From Leyella stercorea (GTDB lineage: Bacteria; Bacteroidota; Bacteroidia; Bacteroidales; Bacteroidaceae): a stretch of DNA of 64,000 nt. The translations under genes were made by a program, and so were the position numbers. The notes under the pieces were generated by a model, which did not search any database, had not been told where the DNA came from, and saw only the letters and a program-made list of their open reading frames with translations. Positions within the stretch are counted from its first letter, which is position 1. Every line of letters begins with the position of its first letter. The stretch covers positions 1-64,000 of the forward strand of contig NZ_JADYUF010000018.1 of NCBI RefSeq assembly GCF_021531655.1, written 5' to 3'. Below, one piece after another: positions 1-9,296 of the stretch.

Positions 1-1
1 T

Positions 2-202
2 GTTCTGGGATTCCAGAAGAGCGAAGAATCTCTTATGGGTGTCTGCCTGATGAAAACGCACATTCGTGTTGCCTATGAAGAACTTAGTGAAGACAGGGAT
101 GAACTTTTGGAAAGTGATCCATTTAGAAAAGAAGCTATCCCTTTATATCAGGTTATAACAAATTATTTAAAAGAAAATGACGTAACATTTGTCAATATCT
201 AA
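2..202 (+). CDS. C-terminal part of an unknown protein, cut by the left edge
   Basis: An open frame enters from the left edge and stops at TAA 200-202, giving 66 visible residues ending DVTFVNI. It is charged and probably helical (EELSEDRDELLESD). I do not recognise a family. It is on the opposite strand to all genes of element C, so it may be cargo of C or lie beyond the mob block. Only the tail is visible, so no function is proposed. Confidence 0.5.
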   Translation, partial: VLGFQKSEESLMGVCLMKTHIRVAYEELSEDRDELLESDPFRKEAIPLYQVITNYLKENDVTFVNI

Positions 203-343
203 CATTAGTTAAGGGAACTTTGTCTTGTCCTGACCGAAATATGGAGGTTTTTTTATCAACTTCGTCACCATGAGGGATTACGTCTACTACCCTCTGTCTG
301 TGGCCAGAAATTAATTCTGCAGACCCTAATTGATGTTGTAATG

Positions 344-649
344 TCACCTTTTCATCCAGTGACCTTGCCTCGGCAAATCCCCCACAATCCCTTCCAACTC
401 CCTGTCCACCTTGGATAGTTCATCCTTGGACAAAGCATAGATGCAGTCAATCGCCAGTCGGTTGGCTGCTATTTTTCTGTGTGCGAGAATGGTCTCTTTG
501 CCACCGATGGAGGGGCGGTTAGCATCGCTCGCCTCCAGATAGTCGTTTACTGCGTCACGCATGGTGAACTGTCTCATACCTGTCTTTGCCCAGTAGATAA
601 GGGCATCGACAGCTGCTTTTCTTGTCTTGCTATAATCGTGTTCTGTCAT
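344..649 (-). CDS. Small hypothetical protein at the end of the mob operon
   Basis: 101 residues, basic and helical, starting MTEHDYSKTRK and ending GHWMKR. It lies 21 bp after the coiled-coil membrane protein gene (671-1219) and is the last gene of the relaxase operon. I recognise no domain. Its position suggests an accessory role in mobilization or maintenance of element C, which is inference from context only. Confidence 0.7.
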   Translation of the reverse strand: MTEHDYSKTRKAAVDALIYWAKTGMRQFTMRDAVNDYLEASDANRPSIGGKETILAHRKIAANRLAIDCIYALSKDELSKVDRELEGIVGDLPRQGHWMKR

Positions 650-670
650 AATTCTGATGTTTTGAGTTTG

Positions 671-1219
671 CTAAAAAAGTTTGATACATATCCAAATGGT
701 GATTTCAACAAAGATGATAGCCCAACTTAGAAAAGCCAAGCCAAACATCCAGGCATAGGTGCGACCGTTGAAGTATGCACCCTCCTCGATATTGCGGATT
801 CGTTTAAGCTCTTTCAGCTGGTGAGTGAACATGTCGTTTATCCTCTTCTCGTGCTCGTCAAGGGCTTGCTTGAAGGCAGAAATGGCGGTGCTGTTCCGCT
901 CATCCAACAGGGCAAGTCCTTCATCGTTGATGCCAACTTTGAGGTTGCTCTGCTCTGCCTTGACAATGGCATGGCAGATTCCGTCAACGATGTTGTCCGT
1001 ACTCCTGTGGGCAGCCACAAGTGCCACTTTCGCTGATTCCAACCTCCTATAGGCATTGCCCAGTTCCTCCTTTGCCTCATAGAGAGCTTTCTTGGCTGAT
1101 TCAATCTCTTCCAGGGTCACTTTGATTTCTTCCTTGCCACTCTCGATGTTCTCGTCCTCCTGCATCTGATTGTACAGGTTAAGCACATCCTGTGTGGCAT
1201 CTTTCTTGTTTCTTCCCAT
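671..1219 (-). CDS. Coiled-coil protein with C-terminal membrane anchor
   Basis: 182 residues. Residues about 25-140 are rich in E, K, A and L with heptad spacing, a predicted coiled coil. Residues about 155-180 form a hydrophobic segment (MFGLAFLSWAIIFVEITIW), a single tail anchor. The gene starts 19 bp after the relaxase stop codon, so it is probably co-transcribed with the mobilization genes. Similar tail-anchored coiled-coil proteins often follow relaxase genes in Bacteroidales mobilizable elements; the role is unknown. Confidence 0.75.
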   Translation of the reverse strand: MGRNKKDATQDVLNLYNQMQEDENIESGKEEIKVTLEEIESAKKALYEAKEELGNAYRRLESAKVALVAAHRSTDNIVDGICHAIVKAEQSNLKVGINDEGLALLDERNSTAISAFKQALDEHEKRINDMFTHQLKELKRIRNIEEGAYFNGRTYAWMFGLAFLSWAIIFVEITIWICIKLF

Positions 1220-1238
1220 ACCGTTCTTGTTTGAAAAG

Positions 1239-2504
1239 TTATCGTTTCATGCCTCTCTTTATCGGCTTGCAGAGTGTGTTTGCTTGCATTGCGCAACGTC
1301 TTGCCCATTCACGGTCATCATCGTCCTTATCACGTCCCCAGCCACTGCCAGGACTGCCACCGCCACCACATGACTCAGACATCGATGTGGCAGCATCAAG
1401 GTAGTTCATGAAGAGCAGCATGGCTACATTCAGAATGTCAGTGTGGCTTGCGGATCCATTCTCGGGAACTTCGATACAACTGTTCATCGTGTCGTAAGCA
1501 GTTCTCGGCATGACTATGCTGAAACGCTCACCATCGACTTCAATAATCTTTCTCAATCCGTCAGGCAGGTCAGGTTTGGCAACATTGCTTGTACGAGACA
1601 GACCACCTTGCGATGCCGTATTTCTGCTGTCCAATGTGGTAGCGTTTGAAACAGAAGGAGAAGGTCTTTGACCAACTGCAACAGGTGTTGGCTGAGGGTG
1701 CAGCTTGCGGAAGGTATTCCCGATTGTCGATGCGGTGAGATTCCTTCCTACACCCAGTTCGGAAGCCTTGATGGTAGTTTTTCCGAACTTGAAGCGGTAG
1801 CCATGCACCCTGCCTTGACCATTCTTGTCACGGATAAGCTCGATGTCATATCCCTTTGCCCTCAATCGGTCGGCATATTCATTCCAATCAAAGAACGGCA
1901 TTGAACGCAGCACATCCATACAGGCTTTGGTCACCTCTGCAATGCGTTCCTGACGAATATCCATGGCATCCTTCCAACCATGACGCTGATTGATGGCTTT
2001 CGCAGCCATCACGGCACGCTCACCGATGAACTTCACATCATTGAGATTACCGTCCATGTCGATGCGGTTCACCACCAGATGCAGGTGGGGAATGCCACTC
2101 TTGGAGTCACGGTGAAGGGCGGCAAAATATTGTGAGTTGGCTATGTTGGTCGGCTTGACCGAAGTTGCAGCCTTGCCCTTCTTCTTCCCGATATGGTTCA
2201 CCTTGGAGATACCATCCATCTCACGAATGAATTCGTCAAGGAATCTTCTCCAGTCCTCCATAGTCCAGTTACGTGCCTCCTCCTCAGATGGGGAAAGCTC
2301 AAAGCGGATGGACGTCAGTTCGATGGGCTTCTTGGCATACCTCTGCTTGAACATGGACTGATGCAGCACCATCTCGTCCCACATGCCCATCGGCGGCAGA
2401 CCCTCGCTGAGATGGTTGGTCTTGACGATGTCCGCGCGGTTGTTTTTGGTTGCGTAATTGGTCATTGCCTGACCATGCTGAATTGCTGATGCTTTTGCTA
2501 TCAT
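1239..2504 (-). CDS. Relaxase/mobilization nuclease (MobP-like) of element C
   Basis: 421 residues. The N-terminal half is a relaxase domain: the metal-binding histidine cluster HRDSKSGIPHLHLVVNRID is at about 131-149 (H131, H140, H142, then N146), matching the HxHxxxN motif. Family knowledge: this enzyme nicks one strand at oriT and stays bound to the 5' end during transfer. The C-terminal third (about 270-421) is low-complexity, with a Gly-rich stretch and a run of Asp. The start overlaps the MobC-like gene by 4 bp (ATGA), indicating translational coupling. The relaxase family is clear; the subfamily is less certain. Confidence 0.9.
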   Translation of the reverse strand: MIAKASAIQHGQAMTNYATKNNRADIVKTNHLSEGLPPMGMWDEMVLHQSMFKQRYAKKPIELTSIRFELSPSEEEARNWTMEDWRRFLDEFIREMDGISKVNHIGKKKGKAATSVKPTNIANSQYFAALHRDSKSGIPHLHLVVNRIDMDGNLNDVKFIGERAVMAAKAINQRHGWKDAMDIRQERIAEVTKACMDVLRSMPFFDWNEYADRLRAKGYDIELIRDKNGQGRVHGYRFKFGKTTIKASELGVGRNLTASTIGNTFRKLHPQPTPVAVGQRPSPSVSNATTLDSRNTASQGGLSRTSNVAKPDLPDGLRKIIEVDGERFSIVMPRTAYDTMNSCIEVPENGSASHTDILNVAMLLFMNYLDAATSMSESCGGGGSPGSGWGRDKDDDDREWARRCAMQANTLCKPIKRGMKR

Positions 2505-2896
2505 AACATATCCAAGAATTTGTCTCTAATGCGGCTCAATTCCTCTATCAGGGTGTTTATGCCTTGAAGCCAACGTTCCATGAAGTCGGCTCTCTTGAAG
2601 AGTTTTAGTCTCTCGGTCTGTGGCAGGGCATGAAGCGCATTGCGCACATAAACCAGTTCAGACCTTGCCCCGATTAAGCCCTTCAAGGCTTCCTCCTGTT
2701 CTGCGGTCATGGGGAGGGATGGCTTGTGTCCGATGCCTAAGTCATGAAGATAGGTGCTCTTACTCCTGCCTGACAGTCGGGCATTATGTACTACCAGGTT
2801 GTATTCTTCTTCTGTGAAACGAACGTCAATGTGTCTTATCTTCGGAGGTCTCTTCCTTGAGGTCTTCTCCGTGTTGTTATTCTTGTCTTTTGTCAT
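2501..2896 (-). CDS. MobC-like mobilization accessory protein
   Basis: 131 residues. A ribbon-helix-helix-like N-terminal section (IRHIDVRFTEEEYNLVVHNA, then SGRSKSTYLHDLGIG) is followed by a helical tail, the layout of plasmid mobilisation proteins of the MobC family. These bind near oriT and help the relaxase load. It is the first gene of the mob operon, overlapping the relaxase gene by 4 bp. The 230 bp upstream probably holds oriT. Confidence 0.8.
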   Translation of the reverse strand: MTKDKNNNTEKTSRKRPPKIRHIDVRFTEEEYNLVVHNARLSGRSKSTYLHDLGIGHKPSLPMTAEQEEALKGLIGARSELVYVRNALHALPQTERLKLFKRADFMERWLQGINTLIEELSRIRDKFLDML

Positions 2897-3126
2897 TGTA
2901 GATGGGGTTTATATAGTTTATACTTGATATAACAGGACAGCCAATGTGAGCCTGCGAACATTCAAGAATGCCAGTAGGAAGCGGTGGGCGAAGCGAAACC
3001 GTCTGACACTGGTACTTCTTGTTTAGACCTCCGAAAAAAAACTACGGCTAATAGAGGTAGCGGCTTCTGGATAGCTTGCCTGTCGGGAACGTCAATAGTC
3101 GAAATAAGGGAAAAGTAGAGATGACA
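2897..3126. other. Intergenic region, candidate oriT of element C
   Basis: 230 bp between the replication-type gene and mobC. At about 2968-3022 there is a short GC-richer patch with CCAGT and ACTGG half-sites enclosing the repeated words GCGGTGGGC and GAAGCGAAACC. The position directly upstream of mobC-relaxase is where oriT is usually found in such elements. No nick site can be assigned by eye. A T-rich run in minus orientation near 3028-3035 may weakly terminate the upstream gene. Confidence 0.3.
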
Positions 3127-3969
3127 TCATGAGTGACTTGGGGTGATATGCGCGCCATGTCTCTCCGTGTGATCCTCGCATCGTCCTTCATGGGGCGGTG
3201 GCTGCAAGAGGTTGCCCTCGTCATCATAGACAGGAGACGGCAGCAACTCAATGGGTGATGCCCCTTCTCCTTGATTGCAGTCATCTTCTGACGGCTGTCC
3301 AACCTCATACTCAAAATGGTCATCACCTTCCTTTTCCCTTTGTTTGAAGTCTTGTGGTATCGGAGAAGGATCTGAAAGTCCATCCCCGATAACATGAGAA
3401 TTAACGAAAGGGGAAGAGGTATTATAAGAGGCAGGAACATGGGGCTGCAGAATGTCAGTAGTGGCAGGATTGACGCTGCTGTCTTTCTGCTGACCTATGC
3501 CATTGGAAAGATTGCCTTCCGAAGAGCAAGCGGTATCGGATGGGACATTGGACACCGATTCCTCTTGGGTGGCGGAAGTCACGGATTGACGGTTGTAGAA
3601 GGGGTTCTTGATGGCTTCCTTGATGCCGTCAACGTACCAGAAGGCGATGCATAGTATCGTATGTATGGAGGTGCGGTTGTTCCTCTCGGTTGAGAGGATG
3701 CCCACCTGATTGAACAGTTCCACCACCTTTGCCGCTGTCTTGCGGTCACACTTCCAAAGGGCAGACAGCTCAACGGTAGAGATGGCAAACTGCCCGATGG
3801 AGAGAGAAGCGGAGAAGCCTGTCTTCAGATAAACACTTGGCTTGGTGGATGCCATTGATACAAAAGTGCCGAAGGCGGTCATGCGGTGGAAGCCCTGCCT
3901 GTCATCCTTCAAGAAATCGAGCTGTTCCTTGGTCAGCAGGATTCCGTATTTTATGCTTTGGTTACTCAT
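3127..3969 (-). CDS. Replication-initiator-like winged-helix protein
   Basis: 280 residues. Residues about 55-110 look like a winged-helix DNA-binding segment (ISTVELSALWKCDRKTAAKVVELFNQVGILS). The second half is polar, low-complexity and rich in S, P, Q and E, and is probably disordered. It lies between the HTH protein gene (4067-4516) and the mob genes, the slot where element replication or regulatory proteins occur. Replication is inferred from position; a transcriptional regulator is equally possible. Confidence 0.7.
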   Translation of the reverse strand: MSNQSIKYGILLTKEQLDFLKDDRQGFHRMTAFGTFVSMASTKPSVYLKTGFSASLSIGQFAISTVELSALWKCDRKTAAKVVELFNQVGILSTERNNRTSIHTILCIAFWYVDGIKEAIKNPFYNRQSVTSATQEESVSNVPSDTACSSEGNLSNGIGQQKDSSVNPATTDILQPHVPASYNTSSPFVNSHVIGDGLSDPSPIPQDFKQREKEGDDHFEYEVGQPSEDDCNQGEGASPIELLPSPVYDDEGNLLQPPPHEGRCEDHTERHGAHITPSHS

Positions 3970-4066
3970 CTTGAAAAACTGATTATTAGTGAAACGGATT
4001 ACTCAGCAAAGAAAGAATGAATAGTTTCTCTTTCCCCTTTCGTAAAAAGTAGATTACATGATTCTC

Positions 4067-4516
4067 TTATCCGTCATGCCATTCTTCCCCATCAGGATTT
4101 TTCTCGCCCTTGACCCTCTTCATGGAGGCAGGCTTGTTCTTCTTGCTTTTCTGCAACATTGCCAGATGAGCCTCGAAGTCTGCCTGTTCCTCCTGGGTCG
4201 ATTCGTAAGGCTTGTCCCATGAGCCACCTGCCTCAATCCATTTTATCAGCTGGTCTTTGAAGAAGTAGAGCGTGTTCCCTCTCTTGTAGAAAGGAATGCG
4301 CCTTTCAGATGTGTAAGCATAAAGCGATGAGACTTTCTTTCGGACGAAGGCACTTGCCTCTCTGATGTCCATAAGAACATGGTCATTCTCGCTCGGAGCA
4401 TTGCCTATTCTCTGACCAATGTCATCAAGACGAGTCATCATCGTATTGACCTTTGTCAGAAGTTCGCCAACTGCACTGGGCAGTTGGTCGAACGATAATG
4501 ATTTGTTTTCTTCCAT
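4067..4516 (-). CDS. HTH_17 (excisionase-like) DNA-binding protein
   Basis: 149 residues. A MerR/excisionase-like helix-turn-helix is visible at about 47-95 (MDIREASAFVRKKVSSLYAYTSERRIPFYKRG, then YFFKDQLIKWIE). The N-terminal 40 residues are helical and the tail is Lys-rich. It starts 25 bp after the integrase stop codon, in the same orientation. Such proteins act as recombination directionality factors or regulators of excision and transfer in Bacteroidales elements; which applies here is unknown. Confidence 0.8.
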   Translation of the reverse strand: MEENKSLSFDQLPSAVGELLTKVNTMMTRLDDIGQRIGNAPSENDHVLMDIREASAFVRKKVSSLYAYTSERRIPFYKRGNTLYFFKDQLIKWIEAGGSWDKPYESTQEEQADFEAHLAMLQKSKKNKPASMKRVKGEKNPDGEEWHDG

Positions 4517-4541
4517 TTGTTATCCTGATTATGTTTTTCAC

Positions 4542-5681
4542 TTATGTCTGGTCACTCTCTTCCTTTGTTGGTATTTTGAGCGAGATACGTTCTGCCGCAT
4601 CACGTTTGAGTTCGTCCACCACATCGGCATACACCTGAGTAGTGGCAAGATTGCTATGGGTAAGCAGCTTGCTCACGGTGTAGATGTCCGTTCCCTCTGC
4701 CAACTGCAAGGTGGCAAAGGTATGACGGAAGCAGTGGAAGGTGATGTGTTTCTCGATGCCGGAAGCCTTTATCCACGGTTTGAGATACAATGCCACTGTA
4801 CTGTTCGTGAGATTCTTGAACACCTGTCCAGTGCTTCGCTCGCCACAGAGCTGCAAAGCCTCTTCGCTGATAGGCAGGATTGCAGCGGTGGAAGTCTTCT
4901 TTGTGATAATGTCCATTCCCCAGCCGCCATCAGCCAACTTGACGATATTCTCCCACTGGAGTCTGATGCAGTCAGAAAGGCGAAGACCTGTAAGGCAGGA
5001 GAAGAGACCTGCACGGCGAAGGACATCACTCTTGCAAGGAGTCTGAGACAACTGCAACAACTCTTCCTTGGTGAGGAACTGCCGCTTGTTGCCATGAGCC
5101 TTGGCACGCACAAGTTTCTTGGCGATATTCTCTTTGAGCAGTCCGTCCTCGTATGCGATGGCAAGGATGCACTTCAACTTGGTAAGGTTGTTGTTGGCTG
5201 TTGTTCCCATCATGCGCTTGCCGTTGTGCATACAGGCATCCGACAACAGGTAGTCGAGGAATCCCTGGCAGTACGGAACGGTAAGGTCGCAGAAGCGGCA
5301 CTCGCCATGCGTGTAATTGTGGAAGTGCATGTAGGCGGTTGCCCAGTTCTGGCTGCTGCCACGCTCAATCATGAGGTTCTTGAAATATTCCAAGAAGCTC
5401 TCCTTGCCCTTGTTGCGGTCGAGGAAGCCATACTCCTCATTGATGATGGACTCAGTCCTGCGGCACTTGATGATTTCCGCTTTCTGAATCATACTTTTGT
5501 TGTACTCCTGCTGAAAGCGTTCAACAGGGTTGGTGTAGATGTAAAGACCAAGGTACTCCCTGCGTGAGAGCTTGCCTGTCTTCGGGTTGCGGATTGGAGG
5601 ATAGAAATCCAGATAGAGGGAAGTCTGTCCGTTCTTGATAGGTCGTTTCCGCACGGTGACCTTTGTACAAATGTTCGTCAT
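4542..5681 (-). CDS. Tyrosine recombinase (integrase) of element C
   Basis: 379 residues. N-terminal arm-binding region (about 1-60), SAM-like core-binding domain (about 95-190), catalytic domain (about 200-365). Catalytic residues are visible: R234 (TGLRLSD), H316/R319 (HCFRH), H342 (LLTHSNLATTQ) and nucleophile Y351 (VYADV). The length is normal for Bacteroidetes integrases. It should catalyse integration and excision of element C, presumably at the traG site near 7034. Confidence 0.92.
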   Translation of the reverse strand: MTNICTKVTVRKRPIKNGQTSLYLDFYPPIRNPKTGKLSRREYLGLYIYTNPVERFQQEYNKSMIQKAEIIKCRRTESIINEEYGFLDRNKGKESFLEYFKNLMIERGSSQNWATAYMHFHNYTHGECRFCDLTVPYCQGFLDYLLSDACMHNGKRMMGTTANNNLTKLKCILAIAYEDGLLKENIAKKLVRAKAHGNKRQFLTKEELLQLSQTPCKSDVLRRAGLFSCLTGLRLSDCIRLQWENIVKLADGGWGMDIITKKTSTAAILPISEEALQLCGERSTGQVFKNLTNSTVALYLKPWIKASGIEKHITFHCFRHTFATLQLAEGTDIYTVSKLLTHSNLATTQVYADVVDELKRDAAERISLKIPTKEESDQT

Positions 5682-6020
5682 ATTGTTATTCTTTTATTAT
5701 TCTTACCGATGTGTATCTGTGGATGCGAATAGCCATGGTCGCAACGCTTTAACTCTCAAATCCGATGCAAAGTTAGATTGCCGTGAAAAGAGAAAAGCAA
5801 AGATGGCTTCAAATACAGCCAGAATTTAACCTGAATTTGCTTTTGAGTATGATTTTACGCTCAAAATCAGACTAAAAGCAGGTATTGGATGCGTTTTTTG
5901 TCTTATATCCGTTACTCTGCGTTGTGGGTTTGTTTCGACCGACATGGATGGGTGCTGCATAGCAATTGCAACGGCATGGGTCGTATATGAGTTTGTTTGA
6001 ACCATCTCTTGACTTGTGTC
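5682..6020. other. Non-coding region between integrase and HTH gene of element C
   Basis: About 340 bp, AT-rich. It contains TTTTGAG...CTCAAAA half-sites near 5842-5866 that could form a short hairpin or regulator site. It should contain the integrase promoter; I could not fix a convincing TAnnTTTG box. No gene seen. Confidence 0.4.
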
Positions 6021-6746
6021 TCACTTCCGTTTTGCCTTGGTCGTAGTACTGCTTTTCTCTGCCTTCTTGCGTGCAGCCTCCCAGTCTGCTTTCAGATAGT
6101 AGTTGGCTCTTCCGCCTTTGAACTTTCGGATTCTCACTCCATGGGTCTCCGCAAATCTGCGTACCTGTGTCTTGCCTAATCCGTAGAGTTTCATGATGTC
6201 GAAGCAGGTGTACCAGTCATCGGAAATGTTCTTACCCTGTTCTTCATTATAAAGCCCGATAACCCTTTCCACGTCTTCTTTCTTGAAGCAGGTCGTTCCC
6301 CATGCGTGAACTGACTGGAGTTGGTAACGATTGCGGACTTCATAGAATCTTCCATACTTGATATTAAAGGTGCTCAACACCTCTGCCATTGTGTAATGGG
6401 TGTCGTGGGTTACTCCATCAGGTGCTCTTTCACCAGCCCTGGGAGTCTTGCGACACTTTGCCAACTTGTTGACTGAGCCAGTCTCGGCATCTTTTAGCCT
6501 CTGTGCTTTCTTGGACGTTGCTCCTTCTAACGATAGGGAAGAAGGGAGAACCACCTGATAACCTTGTCCCTTGGCTATTTCAAGAAGGTCTTGCAAATAG
6601 ATCCTGGTCATGCGTGTACCGAAATTTACGGCTCTTAGCCTGCCTTGACGAATAAGACTGCGTACTGTCTTGACGCTGATGCTTACTGCCTGCGCTGTTT
6701 CCTCTACGGACATCAGCACGATTGGAATGCGAGTTGTAGTATTCAT
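6021..6746 (-). CDS. DNA-binding protein with repeated HTH_17 domains (element C)
   Basis: 241 residues. One MerR/excisionase-like HTH at about 10-60 (MSVEETAQAVSISVKTVRSLIRQGRLRAVNFG) and further HTH-like units at about 115-160 (YTMAEVLSTFNIKYGRFYEVRNR) and 175-225 (WYTCFDIMKLYGLGKTQVRRFAE). The C-terminus is Lys-rich. It lies at the recombination end of element C beside the integrase, in the place held by the zinc-finger/HTH proteins of A and B. Inferred role: excision or integration control. Confidence 0.8.
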   Translation of the reverse strand: MNTTTRIPIVLMSVEETAQAVSISVKTVRSLIRQGRLRAVNFGTRMTRIYLQDLLEIAKGQGYQVVLPSSLSLEGATSKKAQRLKDAETGSVNKLAKCRKTPRAGERAPDGVTHDTHYTMAEVLSTFNIKYGRFYEVRNRYQLQSVHAWGTTCFKKEDVERVIGLYNEEQGKNISDDWYTCFDIMKLYGLGKTQVRRFAETHGVRIRKFKGGRANYYLKADWEAARKKAEKSSTTTKAKRK

Positions 6747-6971
6747 TTTTACCGTTATTTTTGAATTTTGCAGTGACTCATGGGGGATGGTCCTTGACGG
6801 AAACTTTTAAGAGGAAACAAGGGGAAATAAGAGGAAATAAGAACCCTCATTAAGAACCGTGTGTCCCTCTGCCCATGGTACAACCGTGGTACAAAATTAC
6901 TATAAACGGATGAAACTCGCAATAGGCGGTTGGAGCGTTATGTTAACGAATATGTATTGAAAATGAGCTAT

Positions 6972-8402
6972 TTATGACGTTTCTCTAAGTTTTGTTTGGA
7001 GTTCTTTTCGATGCGTTTTAGTCCATATGACATGCATGTGGAACGACTTGCCGCTGCCCGAAGGACCCAAACAAAAAAAGTTCGAGTTGTCGGTCAGCTT
7101 CTCCTTTCCCTCCTTTCCTGTGATGTCGATGGCTACGGGCACACCTTGGCGGTCGGTATAGTATATCTTCAGCGGGGTGTCCTCATTATGCACGATGCGC
7201 TCCTTGTACATCAGACAGGTGGCGGCATCGCCGAGGGTGAGGAATCGGTCGTAGTCGGCATTCATGCCATAGCAGTTGCCGGGGAAAGAGTTGACGAACA
7301 GCTCCAACTGGTTGTAGGCCCGCTTGCTGATGTGGATGCCCATGCGCGAGAAGGAGTTTTCGAGATGGTTGGTGCATTTCTGTATGTCGGTGTCGCCGCT
7401 CACTGCCACCACGAGGTTGTAGTGGGTATAGACGAGCTGCTTGCTCTCACGGGCTATCACCTCCTGCACACGCTTGATGTCCTCTACAGCCATCAGGTTG
7501 CTGGGGTTGGGCATGGAGGCATGGCGGTTTTTCTTCTTGTCGAGTAGGGCAAGCTCACGCTTCTGGTTGGGCACGAACACCATCTGGTTGAACACCACGC
7601 AGTCGGCTCCGGGCACGCTATCGACGATGCTCACGAGATCAACGGGCATACTGGTGTTGTTCACCTCGATATTTGCGTAGGGACGGATGACCGACGGCAA
7701 GTTGGCATAATCCACATCCACAAGGCTATACACCTTGCAGCTACGGTCCCCCATGCCGATGGTCTCGTCATCGACCTTGAAGTTGGTCATCGACACCACC
7801 TTGTCACGGAAGTTCATGGAGAAGAAACGGTCCACATACTCGCAGGCTTCCGTTTTGCCGAGGAATCGGGACTTCACGCCGGCATCCCTCAGCTGGTCGT
7901 GCACCTTGCGTATCTTCACCAAGAAGTCACGCCATTTCTTGTTGTCGAACGACATCAGACGGCTCTTCTTGTTCTCCTGTGTGATGGTGAGGTAGCAGAC
8001 GCTGTCGGTAAAGGGTCTGCCGTTGAAATAGCGGAAGTAACTCTCGCTCAGGAACTCATGATTTCCACCGTTCTCTTCCTTGAATGCCTTCCTCACAAAC
8101 ACGTCCTGCTTGTGCAGCGCATAGCCTTCGCCCAAGGTCTGGGCAAGGGCGGCGAAGAGGTGGGTGAACTCATAGTAGGCCTCGATGTTGGCGGAATACT
8201 TCTGCACAGGGTTCTCCATCTTCAGAACAGCGGAGTATTCGCCCGTCTTGGTATAGAGCACGCCGATGCCATCCACTTCCTCGATGGAGAAGTAGATGTC
8301 CTGGAAGATGCGCTTGCGCTTCCCTCCCGTGCCGAATGCCTTGACACTGATGGCCATGCCCACGCAGATGGCTGAGAATATGAGTATGATGTATAGGGTC
8401 AT
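6972..8402 (-). pseudogene. traG: traG, conjugation ATPase, truncated after Walker A
   Basis: 476 residues. It begins with a membrane segment and follows the Bacteroidetes TraG (VirB4-like conjugation ATPase) pattern, up to the Walker A motif GPSGSGKS at 446-453 and FHM at 454-456. The last 20 residues (HVIWTKTHRK...) do not continue the family, and the Walker B half of the enzyme is absent. Family members are normally over 800 residues. The break coincides with the inferred right end of element C. The ATPase should therefore be inactive and transfer of element A blocked in this state. Confidence 0.85.
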
Positions 8403-8524
8403 TGTTCTTTTTCTTTTTTAATCGCAAAAAGGCGGGCGCACCCTCATGCGTGATGCCCCCACCTCCATTCACTTACAATCATTGATAGCTTTCCACTTGG
8501 ACATAATGGATTCTCTTTTTTGTT

Positions 8525-8824
8525 TTACACTTTCTTTGAATAGGCATAGATGAATATGCCGTTGTCACTCTTCTTGCTGTGCAAGCCCTTGCGCTGCTTC
8601 ATGACGATGAGAACGCCACCGACAGCTACGGCGAGGACTAGCAGCACGAGTCCTGCCACGAAACCGAAGATGCAGTAGCCGAGGATGAAACCCGCAACGG
8701 CTCCTCCTGCGGTGGCTGCCGCCCAGTAGATGTAGCGTCCCTGCAACCCGAAGAACTCCAATGGACGTTGCAGTCCCTTGAAAATGGGATAATCCGGAAA
8801 ACGCTCTTGCTTTGTATCTGCCAT
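8525..8824 (-). CDS. traF: TraF conjugation protein (DUF4133 family)
   Basis: 99 residues with two adjacent hydrophobic segments at about 30-75 (IYWAAATAGGAVAGFILGY and FGFVAGLVLLVLAVAVGGV), preceded by PIFKGLQRPLEFFGLQG. This is the pattern of the small inner-membrane TraF proteins of Bacteroides conjugative transposons. It is probably part of the transfer channel. It sits between traE and traG as in CTnDOT-type operons. The 122 bp before traG carry no gene. Confidence 0.88.
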   Translation of the reverse strand: MADTKQERFPDYPIFKGLQRPLEFFGLQGRYIYWAAATAGGAVAGFILGYCIFGFVAGLVLLVLAVAVGGVLIVMKQRKGLHSKKSDNGIFIYAYSKKV

Positions 8825-8872
8825 AACTGTCAGTGTTTTAACGTTCTACATACTCACAATCTCACGCTGCGT

Positions 8873-9238
8873 TTAACCTCCAATGCCGAAGAACAGAGGC
8901 AGTGCCTGGGCTGCTGCAATGAGGAAAATACATGCGCCGACGACCATCATGATCTTCTTCTTGACGTCCTGTTCCTCGTTGTTCATGGCGATGTAAACGC
9001 TTATGGCTCCGACAATTGCAACGACACCTGCAATGGCATAGCAGAGCTTCACCACGATAGGTACATACTTGGCAATCTCCTCCGTCACTGTGGTAAGCGC
9101 GGTCGTTCCTGCCGAGTAGTCGCCGGCTGCGTTCTGTGCCATTGCTGCGGTGGTGCCGACAAGCAACATCAGGGCGAGCGTTTTCATGCGCTGTGAAGAG
9201 AAGAATCCCTTCACCTTCTTGTTAATCCTTTCAAACAT
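8873..9238 (-). CDS. traE: TraE conjugation protein (DUF4134 family)
   Basis: 121 residues. Signal-like hydrophobic segment at about 18-35 ending AMAQ, then two transmembrane segments (about 58-85 and 93-117) joined by NNEEQDVKKK. This is the DUF4134/TraE pattern, a VirB2/VirB3-size membrane protein of Bacteroidetes type IV secretion. M18 (MKTLALML) is an alternative start that would leave a compact signal peptide. Followed 48 bp later by traF. Confidence 0.88.
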   Translation of the reverse strand: MFERINKKVKGFFSSQRMKTLALMLLVGTTAAMAQNAAGDYSAGTTALTTVTEEIAKYVPIVVKLCYAIAGVVAIVGAISVYIAMNNEEQDVKKKIMMVVGACIFLIAAAQALPLFFGIGG

Positions 9239-9296
9239 TCTTTTTACCTTTTAATTTGTTACACTTTGAGTTATCTTATCTCGTATCACCTGTATC

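Larger units (their letters stand above)
1..7034. mobile_element. Element C: mobilizable element inserted in traG (left end outside window)
   Basis: A minus-strand block of integrase, HTH proteins, replication-type protein, MobC-like protein and relaxase, which together define an integrative mobilizable element. Its right limit is inferred from traG: the TraG reading frame is typical up to residue 456, just after Walker A, and then changes to 20 unrelated residues, placing the junction near 7034. The integrase module (4542-6746) lies next to that end, as in elements A and B. The rest of traG is not seen in 1-340, so the left end is outside the window. The exact attachment repeat cannot be defined from one end. 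Confidence 0.7.

Noticed and set aside
203..343. Possible left remainder of traG near the left edge
   Set aside because: No minus-strand frame resembling the Walker B half of TraG is present; the gap shows no recognisable coding signal.
4419..5567. Plus-strand open frame of about 382 codons over the element C integrase
   Set aside because: Antisense to an integrase with all catalytic residues; no domain pattern of its own.
8170..8472. Minus-strand frame of 100 codons overlapping the start of traG
   Set aside because: It is in a shifted frame over the well-matched TraG N-terminus and its sequence is rich in H, R and G without a family pattern.
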